Positions 6,685 through 12,232 of a stretch of 12,232 bases of DNA are shown here, one piece after another. Origin of the DNA: Flavobacteriaceae bacterium UBA2765. Its GTDB lineage: Bacteria; Bacteroidota; Bacteroidia; Flavobacteriales; Flavobacteriaceae. Below the pieces are notes generated by a model. It did not search any database and had not been told where the DNA came from. It was given only the letters and a program-made list of their open reading frames with translations. The DNA is taken from contig DEIV01000058.1 in assembly GCA_002352665.1 (NCBI GenBank), forward strand, positions 1 to 12,232, written 5' to 3'. A program made the translations under genes and the position numbers. The first letter of the stretch is position 1. The number at the start of each line of letters is the position of its first letter.

Positions 6685-7722
6685 TCATTTAAACTTTTCT
6701 ACAAAATTATGTAAAAGTATTGGTACAGGATATTTTTCAAACTCTTCCCATGAAATTCCATTTGTAACTGCTTGATCTGTTGAAATAATCCAAAATTTTG
6801 TAAATAATTGTTGATGTGTCAATTTGTGAACTGTCTGGGCTTTGTTAAAAAGTGTAATAGTATATGAATTGCCCTTTATAAACTGATGAAAATCTTTTGT
6901 AGCAAGTAATTCTTTTAAATTAATTTCTTTTGAAGTTTCTATCAAAGGAAATTCATATAAATTTTGCCAAATACCTTTCTTGCTACGCTGTTGTATTTTA
7001 GTTTTGTTCTGTGGGTCTATAATTATCAGGTAATTAAAATATCTTTTTTTGATGGTAAGTTTTTTATCCTTGACAGGGAGAATGTCTATTTCTTTTTTTT
7101 GTAAGGCTATGCAACTATTGTTTAAAGGACAAATATTACAATCAGGATTTTTAGGTTTGCATTGAATAGCTCCAAACTCCATAATAGCTTGATTGAATGT
7201 GGCTGGTTGTTGATAGTCTATTAATTCTTGAGCCAAATGCTTAAATTCTTTAATTCCATTGGTGCTATTGATAGGAGTCTTTATACCAAAATAACGAGCC
7301 AATACTCTATAGACATTTCCGTCTACAACAGCAGTAGGTTCGTTAAAGCAAATAGAGGCAATGGCTGATGCCGTATAGTCCCCAACACCTTTAAGTTTTA
7401 AGAGGTCTTTGTAGTTGTTAGGAAATTTACCATTCAATTTATTAACGATATATTTTGCTGAAAAATGAAGATTTCTTGCTCTAGAATAATAACCTAAACC
7501 TTGCCATAATTTTAGAACAGTATTTTCATCTGCGGCAGCTAGTTCATGGTAAGTAGGAAAATGGGAAATAAATTTTTTGTAATAATCTAAGCCTTGATTC
7601 ACCCTAGTTTGTTGTAGGATAATTTCTGACACCCATATATGATAGGGATTTTTGGTCTCTCGCCAAGGTAAATTTCGCTTGTTTTGTAAATACCAGTAAA
7701 TTAATTGTTTAGAAAATTGCAT
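6685..7722 (-). CDS. mutY: A/G-specific adenine DNA glycosylase
   Basis: MutY removes adenine mispaired with 8-oxoguanine in base-excision repair. The 345-residue product has all key features: catalytic Glu33 in SEIILQQTRV, a helix-hairpin-helix LKGVGDYTASAIAS (110-123), catalytic Asp134 in AVVDGNVYRV, and an iron-sulfur cluster loop C188-X6-C195-X2-C198-X5-C204 with perfect family spacing. The C-terminal part (about 225-345) resembles the NUDIX-like 8-oxoG recognition domain. Length is normal for the family. It starts at an ATG preceded by an A/T-rich leader, is divergent from the HU gene with 133 bp between them, and is the first gene of the minus-strand run mutY-ssb-gldE-gldD. Confidence 0.97.
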   Translation of the reverse strand: MQFSKQLIYWYLQNKRNLPWRETKNPYHIWVSEIILQQTRVNQGLDYYKKFISHFPTYHELAAADENTVLKLWQGLGYYSRARNLHFSAKYIVNKLNGKFPNNYKDLLKLKGVGDYTASAIASICFNEPTAVVDGNVYRVLARYFGIKTPINSTNGIKEFKHLAQELIDYQQPATFNQAIMEFGAIQCKPKNPDCNICPLNNSCIALQKKEIDILPVKDKKLTIKKRYFNYLIIIDPQNKTKIQQRSKKGIWQNLYEFPLIETSKEINLKELLATKDFHQFIKGNSYTITLFNKAQTVHKLTHQQLFTKFWIISTDQAVTNGISWEEFEKYPVPILLHNFVEKFK

Positions 7723-7757
7723 AATTTTAAAAGGTCATGCAATAATACACCTTTTAT

Positions 7758-7789
7758 CTAGTTAAATTTAAATCGATTGGCTAGTTAAA
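7758..7789. repeat. Direct repeat CTAGTTAAA in the mutY/HU divergent promoter region
   Basis: CTAGTTAAA occurs at 7758-7766 and again at 7781-7789, 23 bp apart (about two helical turns), between the divergent mutY and HU genes and just upstream of the HU -7 element. It could be an operator pair. In sequence this AT-rich, chance is also possible. Confidence 0.35.
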
Positions 7790-7805
7790 ATTGATTAAAT
7801 TGTTT

Positions 7806-7813
7806 TATCTTTG
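7806..7813 (+). promoter_or_regulatory. -7 promoter element of the HU gene
   Basis: TATCTTTG at 7806-7813 is an exact TAnnTTTG match. No TTG lies at the preferred distance; candidates at 7777-7779 and 7791-7793 are 26 and 12 nt away. Transcription near 7820 would leave a leader of about 36 nt. Confidence 0.6.
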
Positions 7814-7855
7814 CCACCCTAAAATATACGGATAATAATATTAAAATAAATTAGA

Positions 7856-8146
7856 ATGACAAAAGCAGAGATTGTAGCCAGTATTTCAGAAAAGTCTGGA
7901 ATTGAAAAGGCTGATGTATTGAGAGTTGTAGAAGACTTTATGAAAGAAGTAAAAGGATCACTTGAAAGTAATGAAAATGTTTATTTAAGAGGTTTTGGTA
8001 GCTTTATTATTAAAAAGAGAGCGGAAAAAACAGGAAGAAATATTTCTAAAAATACTACTATAAAAATTCCAGCTCATAATATTCCTTCATTTAAACCAGC
8101 AAAAGTTTTTGTTGAAGGTGTTAAAAAGAATGTAGGAGTAAAATAA
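7856..8146 (+). CDS. HU-family DNA-binding protein
   Basis: HU/IHF proteins are small dimeric nucleoid proteins that bend DNA. The 96-residue product has the N-terminal helical body (TKAEIVASISEKSGIEKADV), the LRGFGSFIIKKRAEKTGRN strand block (44-62) and the DNA-gripping arm with Pro72 at its expected intercalating place, followed by the SFKPAK (78-83) motif. Instead of the usual GRNPKTG, the arm reads GRNISKN, a variant I associate with Bacteroidota. Whether it acts as HU or IHF cannot be decided, so no symbol is assigned. It is followed after 29 nt by the 30-residue basic protein and then, past a terminator, by the RNase E/G gene, an order I recall from other flavobacteria. Confidence 0.95.
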   Translation: MTKAEIVASISEKSGIEKADVLRVVEDFMKEVKGSLESNENVYLRGFGSFIIKKRAEKTGRNISKNTTIKIPAHNIPSFKPAKVFVEGVKKNVGVK

Positions 8147-8175
8147 ATTATTTATAATAAAACAGACCGAAGATT

Positions 8176-8268
8176 ATGCCAAGTGGTAAAAAAAGAAAAC
8201 GCAGTAAAATATCTACACATAAGCGTAAAAAAAGAAGTAGACAAAATAGACACAAAAAGAAAAAATAG
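8176..8268 (+). CDS. 30-residue very basic protein, likely mS38/bS22-like (AURKAIP1/COX24) ribosomal protein
   Basis: ATG at 8176 opens a 30-codon gene whose product begins MPSGKKRKRSKISTHKRKKR and ends in four Lys. It has 20 Lys/Arg and no acidic residue. Residues 6-30 line up without gaps against the C-terminal motif of mitochondrial mS38 (AURKAIP1/COX24) as I remember it, basic-run-K-(M/I)-x-x-H-K-x-(R/K)-K ... R, which actinobacterial bS22 shares. Those proteins are buried in the small ribosomal subunit. The alignment is from memory, so the family call is inference, while the gene itself is well supported: 29 nt after HU, same strand, and closed by a terminator that starts within its last codons. 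Near-identical small proteins beside HU in other flavobacteria are part of my recollection. An alternative is a small nucleic-acid-binding peptide unrelated to ribosomes. Confidence 0.85.
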   Translation: MPSGKKRKRSKISTHKRKKRSRQNRHKKKK

Positions 8269-8288
8269 CTTAAGCTATTTTTTCTTTT
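8261..8288 (+). terminator. Intrinsic terminator overlapping the stop codon of the 30-residue gene
   Basis: AAAAATAGC (8261-8269) and GCTATTTTT (8274-8282) pair perfectly around TTAA, followed by T-rich sequence. The gene's TAG stop at 8266-8268 lies inside the left arm, so translation termination and transcription termination overlap. It ends the HU-small protein transcript. Confidence 0.8.
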
Positions 8289-8313
8289 GAAACAAGAATC
8301 GTTCTTTGAAATT

Positions 8314-8336
8314 GAAATTTGCAAAATGCAAATTTC
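8314..8336 (+). promoter_or_regulatory. Inverted repeat in the RNase E/G leader region
   Basis: GAAATTTGC (8314-8322) and GCAAATTTC (8328-8336) form a perfect 9-bp stem with the 5-nt loop AAAAT. It is not followed directly by a T-run, so it is not a standard terminator. It could be a protein-binding operator or an RNA hairpin in the 5' leader of the RNase E/G gene. Confidence 0.5.
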
Positions 8337-8340
8337 TTCG

Positions 8341-8352
8341 GGTTACATAACC
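8341..8352. promoter_or_regulatory. Short palindrome GGTTA-N2-TAACC
   Basis: GGTTACATAACC lies 4 nt after the 9-bp inverted repeat. The 2-nt centre is too small for an RNA loop, which favours a dimeric protein binding site. It is of modest length, so chance remains possible. Confidence 0.3.
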
Positions 8353-8375
8353 TGTAAACAATTTTTTTAATCCAT

Positions 8376-8416
8376 CTGCATTATAAATTTATAGTGTAGA
8401 TACAAAACTTATGCAG
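8376..8416 (+). promoter_or_regulatory. Possible initiation-region hairpin of the RNase E/G gene
   Basis: CTGCAT (8376-8381) is complementary to ATGCAG (8411-8416), which ends one base before the GTG start at 8418. The enclosed TATAAATTTATA (8382-8393) is itself a perfect palindrome. Together they could fold the region next to the start codon. AT-rich background makes the inner part weak evidence. Confidence 0.3.
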
Positions 8417-8417
8417 A

Positions 8418-9956
8418 GTGAAAACAGAATTAATAATTAGATCAAATTCCTCTGATATAGATTTTGCCTTATTAAAAGATGGAAGACTTAATGAGTTACA
8501 TAAAGAAACAAGTGATAATAATTTTAATGTTGGCGATATATTTTTAGCTAAAATTAAAAAAACATTATCAGGGTTAAATGCGGCATTTGTAAATGTAGGA
8601 AGTGAAAAAGATGCCTTTTTACATTATCACGATTTAGGACCACAATTATTATCTTTAAATAAATACACTAAGTTAACAAGCACAGGTAAACTAAAAGAAT
8701 TCACTTTTAAAGATTTCCATTTAGAAAAAGACATAAATAAAAATGGATCCATTGATCAAGTTATAAAAACTGGTCAAAATTTATTAGTACAAGTTGTTAA
8801 AGAACCAATATCTACAAAGGGGCCTCGAATTAGCTCTGAACTTTCTATTGCAGGTAGATATTTGGTATTAGTTCCTTTTTCAGATAGAGTTTCGGTATCT
8901 CAAAAGATATCCAATAATAAAGAAAAAGAAAGATTAAAACGACTTGCAAAAAGTATTAAACCCAAAGGCTTTGGGGTTATTTTAAGAACTGTGGCCGAGG
9001 GTATTAAAGTTGCTGAGTTAGATAGAGATTTACAAAACTCGGTACAGAGATGGGTAAACATGAGTAAACAATTGCTTAATGCCCAAGCTCCGGCAAAAGT
9101 ATTGTCTGAATTAAATAGAGCTTCTTCTATTCTTAGAGATATTTTTGATGATTCATTTACCAGTATAATTACTGATGATAAGGAATTATTAGAAGAACTT
9201 AAAGATTATATAAAACGAATTGCTCCAAATAAATTATCTATTGTGAAACTGTACAAATCTAAGGTGCCAATTTTTGAAAAATTTGGTATTGAAAAACAGA
9301 TAAAAACTGCATTTGGTCGTACGGTATCTATGCCAAAAGGAGCATATTTAGTAATTGAACACACAGAAGCATTACATGTAATTGATGTTAATAGTGGCAA
9401 TCGTTCTAATAAAGCAAATTCGCAAGCAGATACGGCATTAGAGGTAAACCTAATAGCAGCTTCAGAAATTGCACGTCAGCTGCAATTGCGTGATATGGGC
9501 GGAATTATTGTGGTTGATTTTATAGACATGCATGCAGCAAGTCATAGACAAAAACTTTATGACCATTTAAGAAATGAGATGAAGTCAAATAGGACTAAGC
9601 ATAAAATATTACCACCTAGTAAATTCGGTTTGGTTCAAATTACCAGACAACGCGTAAGACCAGAAATGGTTATTAAAACACAAGAAGAAAACCCAAATAT
9701 TAATGGTGAGGTCGAGGCACCAATAATATTGATAGATAAAATTGAAAATCATTTAGAAAGAATTATAGAAAAATCTAAAAAAGGAATAACGCTTCATGCA
9801 CATTCTTTTGTAGAATCTTATCTTAAAAAGGGGATGCCCTCAATTCAACAAAAATGGTTTTTTAAATACAAAAAGTGGATTAAAGTTATACCAAGAGATG
9901 CTTACCAATATCTTGAATATCATTTCTTTGATGCAAATGATAAAGAGATCAAATAA
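8418..9956 (+). CDS. rng: Ribonuclease E/G family endoribonuclease
   Basis: RNase E/G enzymes cut single-stranded RNA and drive mRNA decay and rRNA maturation. The 512-residue protein has the N-terminal KTELIIRSNSSDIDFALLKDGRL, an S1-like RNA-binding region (about 35-130, NVGDIFLAKIKKTLSGLNAAFVNVG) with a family-typical insert, and catalytic Asp323 (VIDVNSG) and Asp367 (IVVDFIDM) 44 apart. The start is GTG at 8418; an out-of-frame ATG at 8411 opens a nine-codon frame overlapping it. The zinc-link CPxCxG motif is replaced by NPNINGE (425-431), and the protein has no cysteine at all. Length fits RNase G rather than RNase E, with no long C-terminal scaffold. A strong terminator follows. The leader carries inverted repeats that might allow autoregulation. 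Confidence 0.95.
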   Translation: MKTELIIRSNSSDIDFALLKDGRLNELHKETSDNNFNVGDIFLAKIKKTLSGLNAAFVNVGSEKDAFLHYHDLGPQLLSLNKYTKLTSTGKLKEFTFKDFHLEKDINKNGSIDQVIKTGQNLLVQVVKEPISTKGPRISSELSIAGRYLVLVPFSDRVSVSQKISNNKEKERLKRLAKSIKPKGFGVILRTVAEGIKVAELDRDLQNSVQRWVNMSKQLLNAQAPAKVLSELNRASSILRDIFDDSFTSIITDDKELLEELKDYIKRIAPNKLSIVKLYKSKVPIFEKFGIEKQIKTAFGRTVSMPKGAYLVIEHTEALHVIDVNSGNRSNKANSQADTALEVNLIAASEIARQLQLRDMGGIIVVDFIDMHAASHRQKLYDHLRNEMKSNRTKHKILPPSKFGLVQITRQRVRPEMVIKTQEENPNINGEVEAPIILIDKIENHLERIIEKSKKGITLHAHSFVESYLKKGMPSIQQKWFFKYKKWIKVIPRDAYQYLEYHFFDANDKEIK

Positions 9957-9970
9957 GGTAGTATTATATC

Positions 9971-10006
9971 AAAAAACCTACAATTATAAATTGTAGGTTT
10001 TTTTTT
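9971..10006 (+). terminator. Intrinsic terminator after the RNase E/G gene
   Basis: AACCTACAATT (9975-9985) pairs perfectly with AATTGTAGGTT (9989-9999) around the loop ATA, with A-run before and a T-run through 10006. It lies 14 bp after the stop codon at 9956 and separates this gene from recX. Confidence 0.92.
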
Positions 10007-10031
10007 GCTTAAGTTTTAACAACGAAACATT

Positions 10032-10039
10032 TACCTTTG
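10032..10039 (+). promoter_or_regulatory. -7 promoter element of recX, near-leaderless
   Basis: TACCTTTG at 10032-10039 matches TAnnTTTG. The recX ATG at 10046 begins only 7 nt after this element, roughly where transcription should start, so the mRNA may have little or no leader. A TTG at 10005-10007 inside the preceding terminator T-run is 24 nt upstream, slightly long for a -33 element. Confidence 0.55.
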
Positions 10040-10045
10040 CTAAAA

Positions 10046-10528
10046 ATGAACAAAAACAATAAATCATATACTGTTGAAGAGGCACAAAAAAAGATGGAAA
10101 ATTATTGTGCTTACCAAGAACGTTGTCATAAAGAAGTTGAAAATAAATTATTTGAAATGAACTTGATACCCCTGGCAAAAGAGCAAATTATTTTACATTT
10201 ATTAAAGCATAATTTCTTAAATGAAGAGCGATTTTCAAAAGCTTTTGCAAGGGGCAAATTTAATATCAAAAAATGGGGAAAAGTACGTATTGTTAGAGAA
10301 CTCAAATTTAGATATATTTCTGCCTATAATATAAAATCAGCTTTAACAGAAATTGATGAGGTTAAATATTATAAAACATTTAATCAATTAGCTCAAAAAA
10401 GATTTGATGCAATTAAAGAATCAAATCCTTATAAAAAAAGAAAAAAATTAGCTGATTATTTATTATACAGAGGTTGGGAAACAGATTTGGTATATCAAAA
10501 AATAAAGGAATTGATGACTGGAAAATAA
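10046..10528 (+). CDS. recX: RecX-family regulatory protein
   Basis: RecX proteins bind RecA filaments and limit strand exchange. The 160-residue product begins MNKNNKSYTVEEAQKKMENY and is built of three-helix repeats. Diagnostic are YCAYQERCHKEVENKL (about residues 20-36), HNFLNEERFSKAFARGKFNIKKWG (helices of the second repeat) and a C-terminal YLLYRGWETDLVYQKI block. The frame could also open at a TTG at 10037, but that codon lies inside the -7 promoter element, so the ATG was chosen. It has its own promoter after the RNase terminator. No recA is present in the window, which is common for RecX in this phylum. It converges with the minus-strand lipoprotein gene; the 89-bp gap between them has no strong hairpin. 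Confidence 0.93.
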   Translation: MNKNNKSYTVEEAQKKMENYCAYQERCHKEVENKLFEMNLIPLAKEQIILHLLKHNFLNEERFSKAFARGKFNIKKWGKVRIVRELKFRYISAYNIKSALTEIDEVKYYKTFNQLAQKRFDAIKESNPYKKRKKLADYLLYRGWETDLVYQKIKELMTGK

Positions 10529-10617
10529 AATTACTTATCAAGTTAAAAGATTAGTAACCTGAACCTTGTCAGTAGAGCATCAAATTTTTATTACAACATC
10601 ATAAATTTATAGCCTTC

Positions 10618-11451
10618 TCAATGCAAAGAAGTTTTGTCTATATATTCTTCATTTAAATAAATGGGCAAAACAAATTCGGTTACTAAGATTATTTTTAATA
10701 ATGTGTTATTTATTTCTTTATGATCAAACGATTTATCAATACTAATTAAAGGCAATAATGGAGTAATATCTCTAGCATAAATTCGGCTAGAAATGTACTC
10801 TTTTATTTTAGAATCAGAATTAGAAGATGCTTTGTAAAGTGCATAATAATACAAACCATGAAAATTTAATTGGTACTTAATATTTATTTGGTCTTTAACT
10901 TTTTCTTTATAACTATTTGTAATTAAACCATCCTTTATTTCTATAATAGGAGTTTCTATTATTTCAAGCTCTTCAAGCTCTTCAAGCTCTGATAACTCGC
11001 CTGATGATATTTCAATTTTTTCAATGGAATCTGACCATTTTTTGACTTTATCCAAAGGGATATATTTTGAATTTAGAGGTATCCATATTTCTTTTAATAA
11101 ACCATTATTTTTAAAAGATTTTATAACAGGTAAAATATATGTATTACTGTCTTGTAAAGATTTGAAATCATTCTTCTGATAAGAAGAAATTAAGTTATGA
11201 AGATAATTTTTTATCCTTATTTCAGGTTCTATAGTTGTTGGGTACTTTTTTTTTAAATGTAAATCAAACTGTTTTACCAAACTATCAATTGAATTTACCT
11301 GTTCAATAGTTAAATCTTTTTGTAGTCTGGTGGTGTATTCATCATTAGATAAAGCATCTTTTTTTAGTGAACATTTAATAAAAAGTAAAAATAATAAGCA
11401 AAATATAATAGTATTCTTCTGATGGAAAATTTTAAAACTAGCATGTTTCAT
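10618..11451 (-). CDS. Putative lipoprotein of unknown function
   Basis: I do not recognise this 277-residue protein. The N-terminus has basic residues, a strong hydrophobic stretch (about 14-26) and Cys27 in LLFIKCSLKKD. This looks like a lipoprotein signal, though Lys just before the Cys is unusual where Ser, Gly or Ala is normal. The rest is Lys/Ile/Leu/Glu-rich and probably helical, with an ELEELEELE run at about 155-163 encoded by three perfect 9-bp repeats. The C-terminal third has a Tyr-rich HGLYYYALYKASS segment. Its ATG lies only 3 nt after the stop of the upstream gene (TAA-AAA-ATG), which implies co-transcription and probable translational coupling. Coupled to an unknown upstream protein, it could be an immunity-like or accessory partner; this is speculation from layout alone. 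Confidence 0.75.
   Translation of the reverse strand: MKHASFKIFHQKNTIIFCLLFLLFIKCSLKKDALSNDEYTTRLQKDLTIEQVNSIDSLVKQFDLHLKKKYPTTIEPEIRIKNYLHNLISSYQKNDFKSLQDSNTYILPVIKSFKNNGLLKEIWIPLNSKYIPLDKVKKWSDSIEKIEISSGELSELEELEELEIIETPIIEIKDGLITNSYKEKVKDQINIKYQLNFHGLYYYALYKASSNSDSKIKEYISSRIYARDITPLLPLISIDKSFDHKEINNTLLKIILVTEFVLPIYLNEEYIDKTSLH
10963..10989 (-). repeat. Three perfect tandem copies of a 9-bp unit
   Basis: TTCAAGCTC is repeated three times head to tail (10963-10971, 10972-10980, 10981-10989) inside the lipoprotein gene. On the coding strand each unit gives Glu-Leu-Glu. Copies are in frame, so slippage would change protein length by three residues without a frameshift. Confidence 0.9.
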
Positions 11452-11454
11452 TTT

Positions 11455-11829
11455 TTAGAATTTAGTAAAATCATTAATATAACGAAGTATATTGTATGAC
11501 CATTTGTTATTGGACGAAAAACGTAATCTTGCCAAATAGGTGGAGCTGTAATAACCACTATCAAATAATCTAATATCAAAACCACTATTATAATATTTTG
11601 TTCCAACTCCATTTGTGATAAACTTACTAGTATGCTCTCCCCCAACAATGGCATTCATCATTTCATCGCCAAATTTAAAATTTTTACTATAAAACCCCCC
11701 ATTATTTAATTTCCACCCTCGCGTATTCCATTTGTCATATGTTGAAAAATCAAATAGTTCACCCATGGTTACTGTTTTTTTGTAATAAGCGTTGTAAAAA
11801 TTAGCTTTTTTTAAAAGCTTTTGTTGCAT
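11455..11829 (-). CDS. Aromatic-rich protein of unknown function, toxin-domain-like
   Basis: This is a 124-residue protein I cannot assign. It has no signal peptide or membrane segment. It is rich in Phe, Tyr, Trp, Gly and Asn, with segments FDFSTYDKWNTRGWKLNNGG, MNAIVGGEHTSKFITNGVGT and SGFDIRLFDSGYYSSTYLAR. Such small aromatic/Gly/Asn-rich domains recall the C-terminal toxin domains of secreted polymorphic toxins (for example after Rhs repeats). That is impression, not a match. The frame is closed by a TAG four codons before the ATG at 11829, so it is not simply the visible end of a longer frame, although a decayed longer gene is possible. The lipoprotein gene starts 3 nt after its stop. 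No clear promoter was found in the 81 bp upstream. Confidence 0.6.
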   Translation of the reverse strand: MQQKLLKKANFYNAYYKKTVTMGELFDFSTYDKWNTRGWKLNNGGFYSKNFKFGDEMMNAIVGGEHTSKFITNGVGTKYYNSGFDIRLFDSGYYSSTYLARLRFSSNNKWSYNILRYINDFTKF

Positions 11830-11910
11830 ATTGTGTAGCTATAGCAGTAATGACCCTTTACCCAAATTGGTTAAAAGTTACGGGTTGAAAATTTCACTAG
11901 TGTCAGGTAT

Positions 11911-12232
11911 CTAATCTTTAATACCAAAATGTTCTTTAAATGTTTTTGATAACATATTTTTTGCAGCGGATCTTTCTTTTATTATTTCTAAAATATCTTT
12001 AATGGTATTTACTGGATTAATTTTTGTTATAACTAATTCGTTAATCATTTTTTCAAATAGAACCAATCTTTTTTCATTTACTAAATCATTTTCTAAATCT
12101 AAAACTTTTGATTTAATTCCATACCTTGAGTATATATGTGATTTAAATTTTTCTTGAGGTGTGTTTTTAAAAGTGAATATATAGTTTAAATAATATAAAT
12201 CGCGATATTTTGATTTTTGCAATTCAACCTCT
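11911..12232 (-). CDS. Partial gene of unknown function, runs off the window
   Basis: An open frame ends with TAG at 11913-11911 and is still open at the window edge. The first in-frame start-like codon is a TTG at 12222, but codons upstream of it (Glu-Val-Glu) continue to the border, so a longer protein is likely. The visible 106 or so residues are Lys/Ile/Leu/Glu-rich and look helical, ending KTFKEHFGIKD. No motif was recognised. It lies 81 bp upstream of the aromatic-rich gene on the same strand and may belong to the same accessory group. Confidence 0.55.
   Translation of the reverse strand, partial: EVELQKSKYRDLYYLNYIFTFKNTPQEKFKSHIYSRYGIKSKVLDLENDLVNEKRLVLFEKMINELVITKINPVNTIKDILEIIKERSAAKNMLSKTFKEHFGIKD

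Noticed and set aside
9206..9400. Minus-strand frame inside the RNase E/G gene
   Set aside because: It is antisense to the catalytic region of a secure gene.
10037..10045. TTG as recX start
   Set aside because: It falls within the -7 promoter element, and the ATG nine bases later gives the N-terminus expected for the family.
9984..10178. Minus-strand frame across the recX start and preceding terminator
   Set aside because: It covers a clear terminator and the N-terminus of recX, with no features of its own.
10963..10989. Tandem repeat as a CRISPR or integron-like array
   Set aside because: The units are 9 bp with no spacers and lie in frame in a coding gene.
11448..11654. 68-codon minus-strand frame within the aromatic-rich gene
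   Set aside because: It is a shifted-frame shadow of the longer 11455-11829 gene. A frameshifted extension was considered, but nothing links the two.

Overview
The window looks like the chromosome of a gliding member of the Flavobacteriaceae (phylum Bacteroidota). The gene order mutY-ssb-gldE-gldD is a recognised flavobacterial cluster. The DNA is strongly AT-rich. Several promoters have the Bacteroidota -7 element TAnnTTTG. No start codon examined has a convincing Shine-Dalgarno sequence, and ribosomal protein L21 carries the helix-hairpin-helix tail seen in this phylum.

Layout. Bases 1-1180 hold rplU and rpmA (ribosomal proteins L21 and L27) on the minus strand, with a clear promoter at one end and a hairpin terminator at the other. 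Upstream on the same strand is an EamA-type membrane transporter (1266-2135). Two small plus-strand lipoproteins follow: a heavy-metal-associated domain protein (2211-2582) and a low-complexity Ala/Asp/Glu/Lys/Val amphipathic-helix protein (2669-2965). A terminator that reads in both directions separates them from a long minus-strand block: mutY, ssb, gldE, gldD and a COX15-type heme A synthase. Divergent from mutY lies a plus-strand block: an HU-family DNA-binding protein, a 30-residue very basic protein (8176-8268), an RNase E/G family endonuclease and recX. The right end (10618-12232) is accessory-looking: a lipoprotein, an aromatic-rich protein only 3 nt upstream of it, and a gene running off the edge.

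Functional themes. Most genes are housekeeping: translation (L21, L27, probably the 30-residue protein), DNA repair and replication (MutY, SSB, RecX, HU), RNA decay (RNase E/G), gliding and type IX secretion (GldD, GldE) and respiration (heme A synthase). The points most worth a second look are the 30-residue protein, which lines up with the mS38/bS22 (AURKAIP1/COX24) ribosomal family; the cysteine-free RNase E/G with no zinc-link motif and inverted repeats in its leader; and the tightly coupled unknown pair at the right end, which may be an effector-immunity type module. No RNA genes, insertion sequences or CRISPR arrays were seen, and no gene-free stretch exceeds 300 bases.
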